64,000 bases of DNA from Diphasiastrum complanatum (lineage: Eukaryota; Streptophyta; Lycopodiopsida; Lycopodiales; Lycopodiaceae). Positions 1 through 11,303 of the stretch are shown piece by piece. The notes beneath the pieces were generated by a model. That model was not told the DNA's origin. It did not search any database and saw nothing but the letters and a program-made list of their open reading frames with translations. Numbering within the stretch: the first letter of the stretch is position 1; every line of letters starts with the position of its first letter. A program made the translations under genes and the position numbers. The stretch spans positions 33,320,099 to 33,384,098 of the forward strand of contig CM055109.1 of NCBI GenBank assembly GCA_029204225.1. Reading direction: 5' to 3'.

Positions 1-376
1 GCATTTCTTCCCATCCAAGAAGTCATCAATTCTTAATGAAAAAAATTGATACATTCTCCATAATACCTACTGGCTCTTCCATGTTTCCTTTGACACCGCC
101 AGTCCTATTTGGGTACTAGTAAGAATGTGATTCCTCAATCACCTATCTCTAATTGGGTGCGATCCTCTTGAAGAATGCAATTCCTAAATCACCTCTATCT
201 ACAAACTAGTACTTTTGAAAATTAGATACTCTTGGAGATTGTGATTCCACAAAACGATGGCAAGGAGAGGCTGGCCAATGAATGATGGTGGGCAGCAAAC
301 AGGAAAAGACAGATGGTGGACAACGATGATGGAGAAGGAAACCACTAGACGATGGTAGAAAAATGCTCTGATACCA
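1..376 (-). mobile_element. LTR-retrotransposon leader remnant with primer-binding site
   Basis: On the minus strand, positions 376 to 365 read TGGTATCAGAGC, the initiator-Met tRNA primer-binding site used by many plant LTR retrotransposons. It directly follows a sequence that looks like an LTR end (plus strand TGTTATGAAC from 377). The rest of the segment down to position 1 would be the untranslated leader of a minus-strand element that continues beyond the window. No gag frame is visible here. PBS and LTR edge are seen in the sequence; the superfamily (copia or gypsy) cannot be decided. Confidence 0.6.
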
Positions 377-663
377 TGTTATGAACTCAATTACTGGTAT
401 TGGTATCAAATGAAGCATAAGACAACAAAAAGCATTCGCACAAGCAATCTTCAACTAAGAAAACTTGATCAACAATGGCTGCTGATAGCTCAGTCAGATC
501 TCCAACGAAGGTTTCCAAAAACATAGAACTCACCTACAATAAGCTCAAGACTCCAAACTCTTAATCGGAGAAATGGTAGATTCCTGGCCCCTATTTATTT
601 GGGTATGGCAACTGTCTAGAAGGTTTCAAGTACAAACCTTCTTGTGTGTCAGTCTGGAGACAA
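377..663 (-). repeat. Probable 5' LTR (minus-strand element), right edge tentative
   Basis: The segment starts with TGTT beside the primer-binding site and may end at the CA of GACAACA near 663. On the minus strand there is an AAATAAATAGG stretch around 590-605 that could serve as a TATA box. No second LTR copy is present in the window, so the right edge rests only on the TG...CA rule and is uncertain. Confidence 0.45.
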
Positions 664-1632
664 CACTAATGCGAATAATGCGACATGCCTCTCAGGTGAG
701 ATATCTCTTGACGATGTCCTAGAGGGGGACTTGACTCCTACTGTAGAGGATGATGCAGAGATGGCCAGAGATTCCTTGTAGAGATTGTAGACACAAATGA
801 CTCATGCTAGCACATACAGCACCATGACAACATTGACATTCTCACTCCTCTCAAGACATCAATGGTGACAAACCTCCACAGTATGACTTTCAGTGGATAT
901 CACAACTTTCTTCAGTCCAACCGGTGGAGTGTCTAGCTGGACATGATGATTTATGATATTATGACATCAGACTTGTGTACCTATCTAGCTCACATTACAT
1001 CAACAAGTATATTAGATGTGCTATCCAATTAAATAGATTCAGCATTGAGACTCTGAAGCATAATTGGCACCTAAAAGCATTGATGAAGTCTTTCTTTCTT
1101 TATCTCTATGCATGTCTTGATTTGAGTTGTTGCTTATCAGGTCCGTGATATTGAAAAGATTGATTTTGCATTAACCTCATTTTTTCCATTTGGGTTTTCC
1201 CTTTGCACAGTTTCACATATGAAAAATACTGTAAAAATTTAAGGGTGGGTTTTTGTTTGTGTTATTTGTGTCAAATATCTGATTTTTATTTTTGTTTACG
1301 ACTTTCTGTTTACCAGTACACTATGAAATCAAGGATTGATAACCATTGCTGAATACTCTAAGCTCTAGAAGCTTTTGCGGTCTGGAAACTTGTAGGCAAC
1401 AAGGTTCACTTAGATGAATTTTTTTTCTTAGCATTAAAAGTCTGAACAGGTCTCTATGTTTCTCTTGACCCTCTGACAGAGCTGCAGATCAACTAATCAA
1501 ATTGCTCTTTTGAATTCCTCTGAAACTATGCAGGTTAAGTCACATTTTCGGCCATGATTTTGCAGTTGAAATTTAGGCAATTCTTTATAAAAGCTATCTT
1601 TTCTAGATAGCAACAAATATTCTTCTGACTTA
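664..1632. other. Intergenic or intronic sequence, nothing recognised
   Basis: AT-rich sequence without a sizeable ORF, repeat or RNA gene that I can recognise. T-rich stretches ending in AG (for example near 1553-1564) would suit an intron leading into the exon-like segment that follows, but this is inference only. Confidence 0.4.
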
Positions 1633-1986
1633 ATGTGCCTGATGCATCAGATAATAGCATGCAAAACACCAGAAATTAATCTGGAGACTGCAATGGAGAC
1701 ACTGAGAGTTCAAGCAGCTGATGATGAGACCTGTGGTCGTGTTGCTATCCTGGAAACTAGAGATTTACCAACCAGTCGTGGATCTGCTGTTGAGTATGCA
1801 ATTGTTACAAGCATATTCACACATGCACTTGCTATTAAGCGAGAACGACTTGATGAGCACTTTTCAGAATCGAAAAGAGGTTTGGAGAACTCCATAGATT
1901 TCAAAGAGGGTATTCCCAAGAAACCCCGACAATTTAAGCCACGAAGTAAGAATTTTGCACCTGATTCTGATATATCAAGTAAGTGA
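1633..1986 (+). CDS. Exon-like ORF of an unrecognised protein (possible gene fragment)
   Basis: An open frame of 117 residues, rich in charged residues, with a moderately complex N-terminal part (residues 15-70) and a basic, proline-containing C-terminal part (about residues 85-105). I do not recognise the family. It resembles an exon because the frame runs into a strong plant 5' splice-site consensus, AA|GTAAGT, at about 1979-1984, just before the stop. Upstream there are CAG acceptor candidates near 1650 and 1672, while an in-frame TGA lies just before the ATG, so the ATG is probably not the true start. It could be one exon of a host gene, a captured gene fragment or chance. Nothing else in the window continues it convincingly. 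Confidence 0.3.
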   Translation: MCLMHQIIACKTPEINLETAMETLRVQAADDETCGRVAILETRDLPTSRGSAVEYAIVTSIFTHALAIKRERLDEHFSESKRGLENSIDFKEGIPKKPRQFKPRSKNFAPDSDISSK

Positions 1987-2465
1987 TCTTCATGTACTGA
2001 TTACTTGATCTTGATGCAATTTTGAAGCAACCTGCGGGAATATATGTAGAAAGAACGGAGCTATTTCACAGGCTTATTACAGGTGCAATTTTATTGATCA
2101 GTAGAGAAATTTATGTTCATGTAGGGGCCACAATGAACACACAATTGTACAGTAATAAAGCATAAATTCAAAATAGAGTTGTCGCAAGAGTTTAGGATCT
2201 AGGGTTTAGGTTTTGGGTTTAGGATTTTGGACCATACAATTTGAAATTGTATTTTGTTAAGATTTGCTATAAATATTGACTTGTTCCTCAACGAATTTGG
2301 GGATGCTACATGATGGTGAACCTATTCACATGTAATGTTGGAAAATGTTGCTGAAGTAGACAATAGATTTCCATTCCATAATTTTTTCCAGGGTATATGT
2401 CCTGTTTCATAAATACAGAACAAAATCAGATTCTTCAAAAGTGATTTTATGTAAAAGAGAAAACA

Positions 2466-2708
2466 ATGTTCCTTATCAAATGTGAAAAAATTTCCTATGC
2501 TCTGCATGGGATGCCATATCTTATTTATCCATTCTGTACTTTAGTAGAGATACAAGCAAGGCAAGTACTAGTACACCCAAGAGCAAAGAGGTTGCCGACA
2601 GGCTCAAACGCAGTTAAAGAGGCTGTTCTATATCAAGTTGACTTGTTGAATAATACTTACCAGGTAAATTCTAACACTGATGCACATGAAGACGTCACCT
2701 TTGAGTAG
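2466..2708 (+). CDS. Exon-like ORF, unrecognised
   Basis: An 80-residue frame. The middle section (about residues 25-66, ending in a YQ pair) reads like ordinary protein and ends at CAG|GTAAAT near 2661-2669, a plausible 5' splice site. A TTTAG acceptor-like site lies near 2541-2545. If real, the exon would be about 2546-2663 and might belong to the same transcript as the exon-like ORF at 1633-1986. I do not recognise the protein, and the evidence is limited to splice-like borders and codon-like composition. Confidence 0.22.
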   Translation: MFLIKCEKISYALHGMPYLIYPFCTLVEIQARQVLVHPRAKRLPTGSNAVKEAVLYQVDLLNNTYQVNSNTDAHEDVTFE

Positions 2709-3554
2709 CAATTTGCTTCTTCTTTCATTGGTGAAAGCCTTAGCCAAACTTGAAGGCGTTAATGACAAAAAATTTCAGTTTGCCAAAGATAACTGGAACT
2801 CATAATTATGAAAATTTTGTTCATTGCATGCTAGAGCTTCCCATTAAGACAATGTACATAACATGCTTCAAGGATGATCGTGACTTGGTAGTTGCAAAGA
2901 AGGCAATATTGAATAGATAAAAACAGCTTTATTATTAGATAGGGAGTCACTGTTGTGTCAACAATCCTTTGGACACAACATCATAGAAACAGAAGTTCAA
3001 CGTTTGCATAATAATTGATCATATATATCCCCACTGGAATTATGATGTGATGCTTTACAAGAAGGCTTGGAACATAACCCAAATTTGAAGTAGAAGTTAT
3101 TTTATGTATTCGGAGGATAAGCACAAGATGGAGCTTGAGGCATGTCTTGAATGCCAATTGATCGACGCAATGCAGCTAAGTACTTGACACTTAAGCCAAG
3201 AAGTTCTAAGACCCTCATCACTACTTTTGTTACCATAATGAGCTAGAAGTGAAATTCATCAGTGCTGAAACATCCAAGCACAAGAGTTTGTCTCTGAATA
3301 TCTAATCTTCCAAGCTATCCAGCTAAATGCTACAAAAACATGTAACTATTGTTTGTAAATACTTATGTTGGCAATGGCTACATCTTTGATTCTTTTGTAG
3401 TGTAGAGTAAGCATGTACCAAGATACATAAACTTACGATGATTTTGTTGAAGAATTGTGTGACATTGCAATTTTAACTATATAATGTTTTTTCTAACTCA
3501 ATTGACATAATCAAATTGGTTGCCTAGAACTTAGAGAGTAAGAATTGTCAATGC
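2709..3554. other. AT-rich sequence, nothing recognised
   Basis: No ORF above background, no repeat with the rest of the window and no structural RNA signal that I can see. Confidence 0.4.
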
Positions 3555-3985
3555 TAAAAAATGTCAATATCCACCATTTCCTCATTTCCATTGACATGAT
3601 TGGCTTAAATTGTCATCAACAAGATTTATAGTCATTGATAGGATTCATGTACTCTTACATAACAATTACGAACATATAGACAATTTTGTAGGATGGGTAG
3701 TGTTTATGGAGTTGTAAGAATTTTAATTCTGGTCACACAAGACCTTTCACTCTTGAATTATTTTAATATATGTATTTTTTGGAGCCCCAAAAAATACATA
3801 TATTAAAAAATGTGAATATCCACCATATCCTCATTTCCATTGACATGAATGGCTTAAATTGTCATCAACAAGATTTTTATAGTCATTGATAGGATTCATG
3901 TACTCTTACATAACAATTACGAACATATAGACAATTTTGTAGGATGGGTAGAGTTTATGGAGTTGCAAGAATTTTAATTCTGGTC
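3555..3985 (+). repeat. Direct duplication of a ~180-bp block flanking a perfect hairpin
   Basis: Positions 3555-3734 and 3804-3985 are the same sequence with only a few substitutions and a 2-base insertion, offset by 249 bases. The short spacer contains a perfect inverted repeat (3761-3808). The second copy opens directly into the GC-rich segment that follows, so the duplication marks a junction between unlike sequences. The cause is unknown; a transposon footprint or replication slippage are both possible. Confidence 0.8.
3761..3808. repeat. Perfect inverted repeat, 22-bp arms, 4-base loop
   Basis: The left arm 3761-3782 is exactly complementary to the right arm 3787-3808, with loop AGCC. 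The arms are mostly A/T with a GG/CC closing pair at the loop. Such a stem could extrude as a cruciform or fold in RNA. It may mark a small palindromic insertion between the two duplicated blocks. Confidence 0.85.
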
Positions 3986-4088
3986 GAGAGAGCAAACACT
4001 CTTATGAGGCTCAAGGCCCACCTATTGGGTGTCACCAGGCCTGATGAGTCACGTCTAGGAGCGACCCCCTGCATCCAGGTCCCACCAG

Positions 4089-4991
4089 ATGTGCGCCAGC
4101 ATCTCCTGGCACAATACAGAGACAGTATTGCAAGGTTGGGCCATGTATGCCAAGAAATATCCGCTTATTAGCAGCCACCTCCCTCTCGACAACCGTCCTC
4201 TTCCCGCATGCCACCACCCGCCCAGTTGCCAACATCTTCCCACATGCCACCACCTCCACGCTAGCCCTCCACCTCTTCACGCATGCACGACCATGCTCCT
4301 TCCTCGCAACGATGGGGAGCTTGGTGTTATTCACTCCACCATTGATCCATCCCATTCACACACCTCCTCCATGTTCCAGAGGTTGCAGGACCCCACCCCA
4401 CCATCTATCGTGCTCGGCACCCACACCGCCGACAAGGAAGACGATGATGACCTCGACTTTGTGCCAGCCACCCAGTACGACCATCCGCATGACACACCAC
4501 CCACCACTCATGGCCAGGACCCGCCACCCATGACCAGCACTAACAATGCTCCTCTACATGCCCCCCCTATCGACATCTCGTCCTCATCACACCATATCGT
4601 GCCTCCACCTAGCACAGGTTCCACACCGTCTGACATGCAATGCATTCAACATCCCAGGTCTCCACACCATCTGACTCCCAGAGTCAGAGCTTATGCAACA
4701 GACCACGTGGTAGACCCAGAGGTTCAAGCGTTGCCATGGGTTCAGGCATTGCCAAGGGATCATGTGCAGAGAGAGGGTCAACAAGCTGGTAGATCTTCTA
4801 GAGGTTCTGGTTTCCACAGGCCTAGAGGATGTCCCCGCTCCACCAGCACCAGAGGTAGAGGCAGGCCCAGGGTTGAGCCACACCATGGCTATTCCTCTGA
4901 GTCCATCAGAGAGAAGGATCCACTACAGTCAGAGTCAGAGTCAAAGGCACGTACTACCGAGGGTGAGGGAGAGTCCGAGGGTGACGCTTAG
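4089..4991 (+). CDS. Long low-complexity ORF in a GC-rich island, function unknown
   Basis: A 300-residue frame, rich in Pro, His, Ser and Thr, with an acidic DDDD cluster (about residues 118-121), a basic tail containing RGRGRPR (around residues 255-261, AT-hook-like), and a Ser/Glu-rich end. The surrounding 1 kb is much more C-rich than anything else in the window, so it has a different origin from its neighbours. A second frame (3944-4171) overlaps its start and a third (4147-4533) overlaps its middle, so the coding frame is not certain. I recognise no family. It could be a captured host-gene fragment or the low-complexity tail of a plant mobile-domain-type protein, which is speculation. 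Absence of stops in C-rich DNA is weak evidence for coding. Confidence 0.3.
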   Translation: MCASISWHNTETVLQGWAMYAKKYPLISSHLPLDNRPLPACHHPPSCQHLPTCHHLHASPPPLHACTTMLLPRNDGELGVIHSTIDPSHSHTSSMFQRLQDPTPPSIVLGTHTADKEDDDDLDFVPATQYDHPHDTPPTTHGQDPPPMTSTNNAPLHAPPIDISSSSHHIVPPPSTGSTPSDMQCIQHPRSPHHLTPRVRAYATDHVVDPEVQALPWVQALPRDHVQREGQQAGRSSRGSGFHRPRGCPRSTSTRGRGRPRVEPHHGYSSESIREKDPLQSESESKARTTEGEGESEGDA

Positions 4992-5080
4992 ACCAACAAC
5001 TGATGTTGACCCACTACATAGGATGCATTCACGAAAGTTTTCGAAGAGCTTTTGTCATTGCGGATGACGTCGACTGTTAC

Positions 5081-5908
5081 CAAAAGTTCGTAAACTGCAA
5101 GATGGGAAATAAGAGTTTAGATTTTTCTATCTAGGAATTTATGAATCTCTAGAATCGAGTTCCATCATTTGATCCGAAATTGGCACTTATATGTTTCTAA
5201 CGGAATCCATGAAATGGAATAAGTATGAATGCTCCTTACCCTCCATAGAAATTTGGGGTCCTTGTCCAAGTATGCTTCTCACTGCCAACGAATTGGCTTG
5301 AGCTTCATCAGCCATGAATTCCTTAAAAATAATAGTAGTGGATCCATGTTTTGCCATAACTTTGCCAAGCAATCTCCAAAATGAAATTTGTGCTCAAACA
5401 TCCATTGATTTGATTTTGCATGTTGCAAAAGTTTCCATGGTTGTATTCTGAGGACACAAAAAAACCCTTGTCAACATAACATACAATAATGCAAACACTT
5501 TTTGGCACTCAAGATAATTCTCTCATAATTTATCTAGTATCATACACATGTACAACTAATGTTGGAGTCCTCAACTCCACGCACATGATTGATCATTTCC
5601 ATACTACATTCTCTTGACCAAATGGATCACAAATGTAGGCCCATGAGTGGACATCTTGAAAACAAAACATCTAACTATATCATCATGAATTTATCCAAGA
5701 AATAATGAGCCATGGAAGAATTCAGAAGAATAGTGGTGTCTCAAGTACATCAAAGAAAATATGTCATTGGGTAGATTTGTTGGCTGCTACAATTTCTTAC
5801 GTGCTCTACTGATCCATGTTTTTAGTCTGCAACCAATAAGATGACAATGAAAATCAACAAATTTTATATAATGTGCTAAAAAAATTAAATGACAAACCAG
5901 ATTTATAA
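5081..5908. other. No gene recognised
   Basis: AT-rich sequence with only short frames of about 60 residues on the minus strand (5187-5508) that resemble nothing I know. Confidence 0.35.
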
Positions 5909-6660
5909 TTACCTTCTACTATTTGTCAATGGCTCCAATGATGCAAACAACTCATCCATCTTGGAGTCCTTTAAACCAGATTGCCCTCCATCAACAAAAA
6001 GGTAATTTTTTATGATATCTTTTGCACTTCTATCTCCACTTTTTTTTATTATTAAGTGATGTGAAAATAGATGGAATTGCATTGTAGACTTGGATGACTC
6101 TTTCAATATTGTAGATTGTCCCTCTCCAAAAACATGCACATGTATTCCAACATGCCAAGCAAGCCTTGTAATTAACATCGTGTGGTACACAATAATAGAT
6201 TTTTGCTTTACATAGTCTAGAACACATTGGAGGCTCGTCACATGATTTGCATTTGAAAGTTTTGAATCATGGTGCAATTCCACAAATGCGATATGATTTT
6301 ACTTCCACTAAAGAACATTTGCTTATTTTTGGAGAAATGTTTTTTATATGAACAAGTCACATTAGTACACTCAAATTTTCCACCACAAACGGAGAATTTG
6401 AGTGTACTATTCCAAACAACATCGAAAAATCTTTGAATCATTGTTGTAATGTATCTAACGTAGTTGTGGCAATCAATGAGCATCTCATGTCTTCCATTCT
6501 TGTATCTTGCAAGGGAGCTCAAACATCACATTTCCACTGTAGTTTGTTGGGAGCTCATCGACTTTGATACTCACTCCACATTCTTCCATGTACCTATGAG
6601 ATTTATTTGGATACAAGTAAACTTCACAATACTTCCAAGGAACTAAAGAAAAATATCTCA
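5909..6660 (-). pseudogene. Decayed gene-like region, unrecognised product
   Basis: Three overlapping minus-strand frames suggest a broken gene. The most upstream one begins after a TTTCTTTAG acceptor-like site near 6645-6653, reads about 45 sensible residues, then shifts into a second frame (6522-6238, 94 residues with several cysteines), which passes near 6240 into a third (6283-5909, 124 residues). The third ends at a possible splice donor, AG|GTAATT, near 5911-5918. The spacing of Cys residues in the middle frame (C-G-G-K-F-x-C-x4-C) may be a metal site, but I recognise no family. It could be a host pseudogene or a fragment carried by a transposon. Confidence 0.25.
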
Positions 6661-8165
6661 TGGAGAGGTGAAGGAGATGTGCAATTCACAATTGGAAAAA
6701 CATTCCTTATGAAGGCCATTACCCAACAATGGTAATTTTTGGAGTTGATTCAAAAGTTAGACTCTCTATTGCGAATGAATATTTGTGGAGACTAAAGGAA
6801 GATCATATTGAATGAGATCATAAAATGAATAATTGAACATATGGTCTAGTTATGTGAGGATATTAGGGCATACTCAACTAGATAATTAGATAGGTCTTTC
6901 ATAGTCGTATGCCTATTGCAATTACAGAATATCAATATAAAATATGCAGTTGTCCTTATTTCTACCAGGTTGGCAATAAATCATCATAGCGAATATATTC
7001 AGCATAGATGCTGTCTATTTGTCAACACACAAAACTATAAAAAAAAAGTCTCAAACTGTTATTTATTTATTTATTTATAATTTTGACTAAGGTTAGAGTA
7101 GAGAAATGTTAAAAACAACAATTATAAACTAAATTAAAATTGACCATGTACAAGATAAACATTGTTTCTCTCATTAATGAACTTGATAACTCTCACCTTT
7201 GTATTGGCCAAGTTAATAAGTTTGTTTTATATACCTTTTATTCAAAATAAATAAATCTTCAATGCAAAAAATGTAGTGACCATGAGTTATAGCTTTGAAC
7301 CTAACCTCCAATTTGTCAAAAATGCAGGATCTAGAGTGTTTAGACTTCCAATAGATTCATTCAAACATTGGATTTTGCAAAATGTCCAAATCAATCAAGA
7401 CTAGTATCAAATTCTTGCTAGAAACATAGATTGATTATTTGACAATTGCTCCTAAAATCACTATGATCAGCAAGTACGAAGCATTCAATGTAACCCGAAT
7501 GGTTATGGGATAGCAAATCACCTTTTTAGCATTCAATTAACTATGTAGATCATCAAAATCAAATAGACGTGGATGCTCTAACTTAGCATTGGAAAACAAT
7601 GTGTCTTTCAAACTCAAAATTGCATCTCAATCAATCAATGTACAAATGATTCTTATCAAAATAATAATGGACTAGCTTGGATATGAGAATTAGGGCTTTA
7701 CATAATTATGTATTTAGCTTACTTTATAATCTAGAAATCACACCCACTTGGTGGTTGGACTAGGCGAGTCATGTGCATTATCACCAAAATCCCTCAAAAT
7801 TAGCCTATTGTTTAGGACCTTAATTTTGGTGCTTAATTCAGCCACCTCTAAGAATTTAAGTGGATTCAAATTACCTTAAAATGAGCACCTAGCTATGTAC
7901 AAGAGTGTGTGACACTTGGACATCCATAATGGTGCCACTTGGCAACAAACTAGTAGCTAGTTTTTAACTATTTTCACACTCCTTAAGAAGTAGCTTAGTT
8001 GATGACATGGATGATCTCATTACATCAATTACTGATATAAACCTTATTAATGAAGCTTTTTGGTGCTAGTTTAGTGAACATATCAGTAACTAAAGGAGCC
8101 TATGAGCCTCCTATAGAGAGAGAGATGTCCTAGAAGGATTTTTCTAACGATCTTGGATTGATCGT
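6661..8165. other. AT-rich sequence, nothing recognised
   Basis: No significant ORF. A short TTTA microsatellite lies near 7060-7077. No match to the retrotransposon families elsewhere in the window was noticed. Confidence 0.4.
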
Positions 8166-8412
8166 GTCGAGACTTTGGTTCTTCCTTCATATTCTTGGTA
8201 CTTACTTCATGATTATGCCAATCCTTTGATTCGAAAGCATTATGTGTGGTCGAGACTTTGGTGCTCCCTTCATATTCTTGGTACTTACTTCATGATTATG
8301 CCAATCCTTTGATTCCAAAGCATTATGTGTGGTTGAGACTTTGGTGCTTCCTTCATATTCTTGGTACTTACTTCATGATTATGCCAATCCTTTGATTCCA
8401 AAGCATTATGCA
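8166..8412 (+). repeat. Tandem repeat, 83-bp unit, three copies
   Basis: Copies start at 8166, 8249 and 8332, each exactly 83 bases after the previous one, with only a few substitutions between them. The third copy ends near 8412. The unit has no coding sense. It is a short minisatellite-like array rather than a satellite. Confidence 0.92.
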
Positions 8413-8679
8413 CACATAATGGCACTTTGAATGTGCATAAACCCTTTGAATTGATGTAATGGATGGATTAGAAATGTTATTCTTCTTGCCTTCATTCCCC
8501 TTATTAGTGCATGTGAGCCTTAATGGCTCCATCCTTGCTCTTGAAGACTTCCTTGGAGCTCTCGGATTTTGAGTTGCTTCTTCCTATTGACATAGCTTCT
8601 CTCCTTCACTGAGTTGTATCATGGGTTGATGATTTGAAGATCTTTAGAGAGACTGAAATAAAGCAAGCCAAATGAACAA

Positions 8680-8908
8680 TCATTTCTTGTGATAGAGTGG
8701 AATTCAATTGGCTAAAATTTCTATGTTTCATGCTAGAACAAAGCACATAGATGAAAAATCATTTTATACATGAGAAGTTTTGTTCGAAAGACATAGATGT
8801 GATCCATTGTAGCACCGCCAGAAAAGTAGCTAATATATTCACGAGGTCACCAAGCAGAGACAAATTTGAGGATTTCAGACTAAAGCTTGGTATTGAGTTG
8901 ATATCTTG
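8680..8908 (+). pseudogene. Copia Pol C-terminal (RNase H) remnant
   Basis: Translated in two frames, the segment gives the end of a copia RNase H domain: a FHARTKHID block at about 8727-8753 (the same motif occurs near residue 1260 of the intact E4 polyprotein), then after a frameshift a block corresponding to the ADIFTKPL region, reading ANIFTRSPSRDKF and ending with a stop at about 8908. A purine-rich stretch (GAGGGAGAGAG near 9042) and an LTR-like continuation follow. All upstream domains are missing. This identifies an old, degenerate plus-strand copia insertion. Confidence 0.65.
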
Positions 8909-9329
8909 AAAGTTAAACAGGTCTTGCTTATAGCATCTTGGTGATGTACACTATACTTTTAAGTTAAAAGCAACGATGCTATCATGGAGACATGTTCCAT
9001 GAGTAATTTATTTGTTGATAAGTTGTTGATGTTAATTATTGAGGGAGAGAGTTGAAAAGTGCAATAATTAGCTTGTAATTGTCTTATGGTCATTTGCCAT
9101 CTTTTATGGTCACTTTCTCTCTCCTATTTTTTGACAATGGGTGGATTTTTCTCGAGCCCTCTTAGTTGCTACTTTAATGGTTTTTTTTTGTACTTCTATG
9201 TATAGTGTAGATATACAATGTTTCAAGAGCAATCGCTCGTTTTCTTGACTTAAAGTGCTCTACATTGTGTTGTGGTGATTGTATCGATCAAAATCATGCT
9301 ATTGTCAACTATGTGACAAATTGTATTGA

Positions 9330-9860
9330 TCTATTGTCACACATGTTCTTGAATGTCTACCTTTCACTTGTGACTTGGTCTGCATTTGTCTCTTGCCAAG
9401 TGGAGGCTTGGGTGATGAGATATCATGACATGGGGCTAGTCTTGCCTTTGTGAATATGACATTATATTTTGAGCAGTTCATGGAATGCAATGCCATCATA
9501 GGCCAAAAATTGATGTAATGTTCATTAATATTTTTGAAATATGATAAAATCTTAGCTTCAAGAAAATTGACTATAGAGAGATCATGCACTTTAGTGGGGA
9601 TAACTTCATCTATGATTTATTTATTAATATAGTATATACGATTATCATTCTCCAAGAGAGAGAAGCAGTGCTATTCATGTGATTTAATGATACAAAAGGC
9701 AAAAGGATGGTTATGTGAAAAGATACTAATTATCAACTGAAATTTTGGTTTTACTTGAGTGCATATTCATGACTCAAGATTGCAAATTTTGTTCTCTGTT
9801 TGTAAGGATAATTCTATAGATTTTGTTATCCATGATGGTACATGTGTCTAGAATAAAGCA
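9330..9860 (+). repeat. Dispersed repeat R1, copy a
   Basis: Shares long stretches with 18451-20115 (copy b) and 31881-32799 (copy c), including the segment around 9335-9470 and the segment around 9770-9850. No protein is encoded. Its nature (old LTR, non-autonomous transposon or duplicated genomic DNA) is unknown. Copy a lacks the first ~700 bases present in b and c. Confidence 0.7.
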
Positions 9861-10053
9861 AAGCTCTCTAGCCTTGATTTGTGATCTTGATAATAGATAA
9901 TGAATTATTTGTTAATTTCGGTACATAAAATACACCATCAAATAATCTAGAAATACCATATGGAAGTTGATGCCGAACAATTCATTGGGCTTCCATCTTG
10001 TGCAAACTTGAGTCTTCAAAAAATATGTATGAAAAGACCACTAGGGAAAACCC

Positions 10054-11161
10054 TGTTGGATTATTCTCCTTCTTACTGATCAAATAATCGATTATAATCT
10101 TCATTCGTTGTTTATCCAGTTCTCTGAATTTTCCTGTGTCTTTACACAGTCTGCAATTTTACAAGTGTTTTTACACAGTCTACAGAATTACACGGAGTGT
10201 TACCAAATGTTGCATTTTTCGCCTATCAGAAATCTTGTGGAAAAATGCAGTCTCCTTTTTGCATTTTCGCCTATCAAGATTTGTGAGCAAATATGCAGAG
10301 TCACATTTTTTGCTTTCTCCAAAGTGTCTCAAATGTTAAGAAATTGACTCTGGCAATGTGTGGGGCAACCCTGAATCAGTTTTAAGGCACTGTCGGGTTT
10401 TTCACAAAATCCCGACACTCTCGCTTTTTGCAATAGTGTCACCTGTGGCTGTTTAGTTCATTTCTGTAGAAGTGATAGTTTGGTTCATTTATGCAGACAG
10501 ACGCTTTACGACCAATTCCCACCGCTTATCAGCAATCAATGACAAGGAACTGGATGGATGCCAGCGGAGATTAGCCAACTGGCAATCACAATTTATGAAC
10601 TAATTTCTTAGTATAAATAGTTGTTCATATTCATATAGTTTTAAGATGATCATAAGCCTTTGAATAGTTAGCTCTCTCTCTCTCTCTCTCAAGCATGCGA
10701 GCTTGAACTTTCCCGAGCATTCTAGCTCACTTCTTAGAGTTGTTTAGAGATTGCTATTGTGCCACTACTTATCAGCATTGTGCTTAATTCAAACTTTCTT
10801 TTAGCCGTTCAAAAATTGCTCAGAGTATGCGGTTTCGATTCGCAACTTAGTGTACTCATTGACTTCTGTTATGTTTCCATACTGAATCAATACTATCCTT
10901 TATTGCATTCAGCTTCATCTCAAAATGTAAATCACTATAGTATTGATGATTTCAACGTTTGAAATTGATTTCACGTAGTCATGCATTGTGAAAATGCATT
11001 TGACGTAGTCATGTATTATATCACTATTGTTTTGTTTGAAATTGATAGGCGTAGATAGTTTATTTTGCCATGCATGAAAAGGTTTCTTTCTAGACACTCA
11101 AATTATTTTCATTCGTTTTCTTTTTGAGCTAAACCTATCTTCACAACACATCTTTCTGACA
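10054..11161 (+). repeat. 5' LTR of degenerate copia element (family R2)
   Basis: Starts with TGTTGG at 10054 and ends in GACA at 11161, immediately before a primer-binding-site-like TGGTATCAAAGC. Length about 1108 bp. The same LTR occurs inverted and complete at 14220-15332 and truncated at 56198-56485. A (TC)n microsatellite lies at about 10672-10690. The match to the inverted copy is roughly 90% by eye, so this is an old family. Confidence 0.85.
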
Positions 11162-11173
11162 TGGTATCAAAGC
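11162..11173 (+). other. Primer-binding site, variant
   Basis: TGGTATCAAAGC follows the LTR directly. It differs by one base from the TGGTATCAGAGC site of the other elements, either by mutation or by family usage. Confidence 0.7.
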
Positions 11174-11303
11174 GAAATCTCTAATACTTGATATCTTTCT
11201 CGATATCAAATTTTTCAACCTTTCAGTATCAGAGAATTGATTTCCTATTGTTGGCATTACTGCATCTTAGTGTCATCGATATAATCGACAAACTAAATTC
11301 CAG

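Noticed and set aside
5187-5508. Two overlapping ~60-residue minus-strand ORFs as a gene
   Set aside because: Short, overlapping in different frames and without recognisable features.
7060-7077. TTTA microsatellite as a regulatory element
   Set aside because: Ordinary simple repeat in AT-rich DNA.
8166-8412. CRISPR-like array
   Set aside because: Direct tandem copies with no unique spacers, in a plant-type genome.
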